Shown: in pieces, positions 63,355 to 64,000 of the stretch
How the letters are laid out: every line of letters begins with the position of its first letter
How positions within the stretch are numbered: position 1 is the stretch's first letter
Assembly: GCA_938082375.1 (NCBI GenBank)
Contig: CALKCJ010000001.1
Span: 62,001 to 126,000, forward strand
DNA length: 64,000 nucleotides
Direction: 5' to 3'
Source of the DNA: an uncultured Thermomicrobiaceae bacterium
GTDB lineage: Bacteria > Chloroflexota > Chloroflexia > Thermomicrobiales > Thermomicrobiaceae
Notes under the pieces: model-generated
What the model saw: only the letters and a program-made list of their open reading frames with translations
The model's database searches: none
Told to the model about the DNA's origin: nothing
Translations under genes and position numbers: made by a program

Positions 63355-64000
63355 GTGGTAGAGGTCAGCGTCAGCCGCTTCTGGCGCCGTCCGCCAGCAC
63401 TCGACCTGCTTGTGCTCGGGATCGAGATCGGTGGCCATGGCCAGCGCGTTGTGGTTGCCGATGGAAGCGGGCACATACGGGGACAGGCACACGCCCCCGA
63501 CGGAAGAGTGGACGCGCTGACGGCCGTGCTCACGGTACAGCATCTCGCTGAGCGGGCCTGCGAGCAGGCCGGCGTCCCGCTCTCGGCGATCGAAGCTGCC
63601 GGCATCGCCTTCGGCGGGCCGGTCGATCCCCAGCGAGGCCTGACCCTGCTGTCACACCGGGCGCCAGGCTTCGAGCAGTTTCCACTGGCCGCCCTCCTCG
63701 AAGAGCGGCTGGGTCTGTCGGCCACTCTCGACAACGATGCGCGTGCGGCGGCGCTCGGCGAGGCGGCCTTCGGAGCCGGTCGCGGTTGTCAGAACCTCGT
63801 CTATGTCCACCTCGCCACCGGCGTCGGCGGAGGGATCGTCGTCGACGGCCGCCTCCTGTACGGGGCCAGTAATACTGCGGGAGAGATCGGGCACATGGTT
63901 GTCTCGACCGGCGGCCCACTCTGCTCCTGTGGCAAGCCGGGCCACTTGGAAGCCTACGCCGCAGCCCCATCGATCCAGGCTCGGGTGCGTGAACGCCTCG
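63355..64000 (+). CDS. ROK-family sugar kinase or repressor, cut by the window end
   Basis: The open frame starts with GTG at 63355 (GAGG six bases upstream) and runs off the edge after 215 codons. It shows the ROK pattern: IEIGGHGQRVVVAD (degenerate first phosphate motif), GIAFGGPVDPQRG, LDNDARAAALGEAAFGAG (catalytic Asp) and VYVHLATGVGGGIVVDG. GEIGHMVV and the zinc motif CSCGKPGHLEAY follow. No N-terminal helix-turn-helix is present, so a glucokinase-like or N-acyl-hexosamine kinase is likelier than a repressor. It is divergent from the EamA transporter. Confidence 0.92.
   Translation, partial: MVEVSVSRFWRRPPALDLLVLGIEIGGHGQRVVVADGSGHIRGQAHAPDGRVDALTAVLTVQHLAERACEQAGVPLSAIEAAGIAFGGPVDPQRGLTLLSHRAPGFEQFPLAALLEERLGLSATLDNDARAAALGEAAFGAGRGCQNLVYVHLATGVGGGIVVDGRLLYGASNTAGEIGHMVVSTGGPLCSCGKPGHLEAYAAAPSIQARVRERL

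Overview
The window is 64 kb of a GC-rich bacterial chromosome with very dense packing, many GTG/TTG starts, purine-rich GGAGG-type ribosome binding sites and mostly housekeeping or sugar-acid genes. The gene content (stand-alone PurS/PurL/PurQ, Fe-S type PurF, two-subunit glycine decarboxylase, YtxH mini-proteins, YibE/F, DUF1028, several FtsX/Opp transporters, a fused AroK-AroB) suggests a thermophilic Chloroflexota of the Thermomicrobia type. That placement is inference. No insertion sequence, phage gene or CRISPR array was seen.

Layout. 1-16.4 kb: the tail of an unidentified gene, a HEAT-repeat protein, then on the minus strand a class II aldolase, succinyl-CoA synthetase (sucC-sucD), and histidine catabolism (hutH-hutU). 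Next come two YtxH proteins, a rhomboid protease, a YibE/F membrane protein, a DUF1028 hydrolase and a PadR-linked MacB-like ABC exporter. 16.8-19.9 kb: a glycine-cleavage operon gcvT-gcvH-gcvPA with its own strong promoter but no gcvPB beside it. 20-21.4 kb: a GT-C mannosyltransferase-like membrane protein. 21.5-28.5 kb: a purine operon purB-purC-purS-purQ-purL-purF (minus strand), with a second promoter in front of purF. 28.9-33.7 kb: divergently, glmS preceded by a clear glmS self-cleaving ribozyme, followed by tatD, rdgB and a cyanophycin-synthetase-like Mur ligase. 33.9-36.8 kb: tRNA-Asp(GTC) with promoter and terminator, an orphan protein, and a NERD-UvrD helicase.

37-50.4 kb is a sugar-acid (uronate/aldonate) island. 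It holds three enolase-superfamily dehydratases, a UxuA mannonate dehydratase, an NAD-dependent uronate dehydrogenase, an SMP-30 lactonase and a complete dipeptide/oligosaccharide-type ABC importer split over two divergent operons. Together they could import a uronate-containing oligosaccharide and send uronates both through mannonate to 2-keto-3-deoxygluconate and through oxidation to aldarates.

50.5-54.1 kb carries an L-amino-acid-ligase-like ATP-grasp enzyme, a YggX homologue, a formyltransferase and an RMD-like nucleotide-sugar reductase. 54.2-58.2 kb is a methyl-cycle operon mtnA-ahcY-metK (minus strand) under a textbook SAM-I riboswitch with promoter, antiterminator and terminator. 58.2-64 kb holds a shikimate kinase/3-dehydroquinate synthase fusion that appears to start at ATC, then mdh, moeA, an EamA transporter and a ROK-family protein cut by the window edge.

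The strongest non-protein features are the glmS ribozyme and the SAM-I riboswitch. The most interesting protein systems are the sugar-acid island, the stand-alone Mur-ligase and ATP-grasp amide-ligase-like enzymes, and the incomplete gcv operon.
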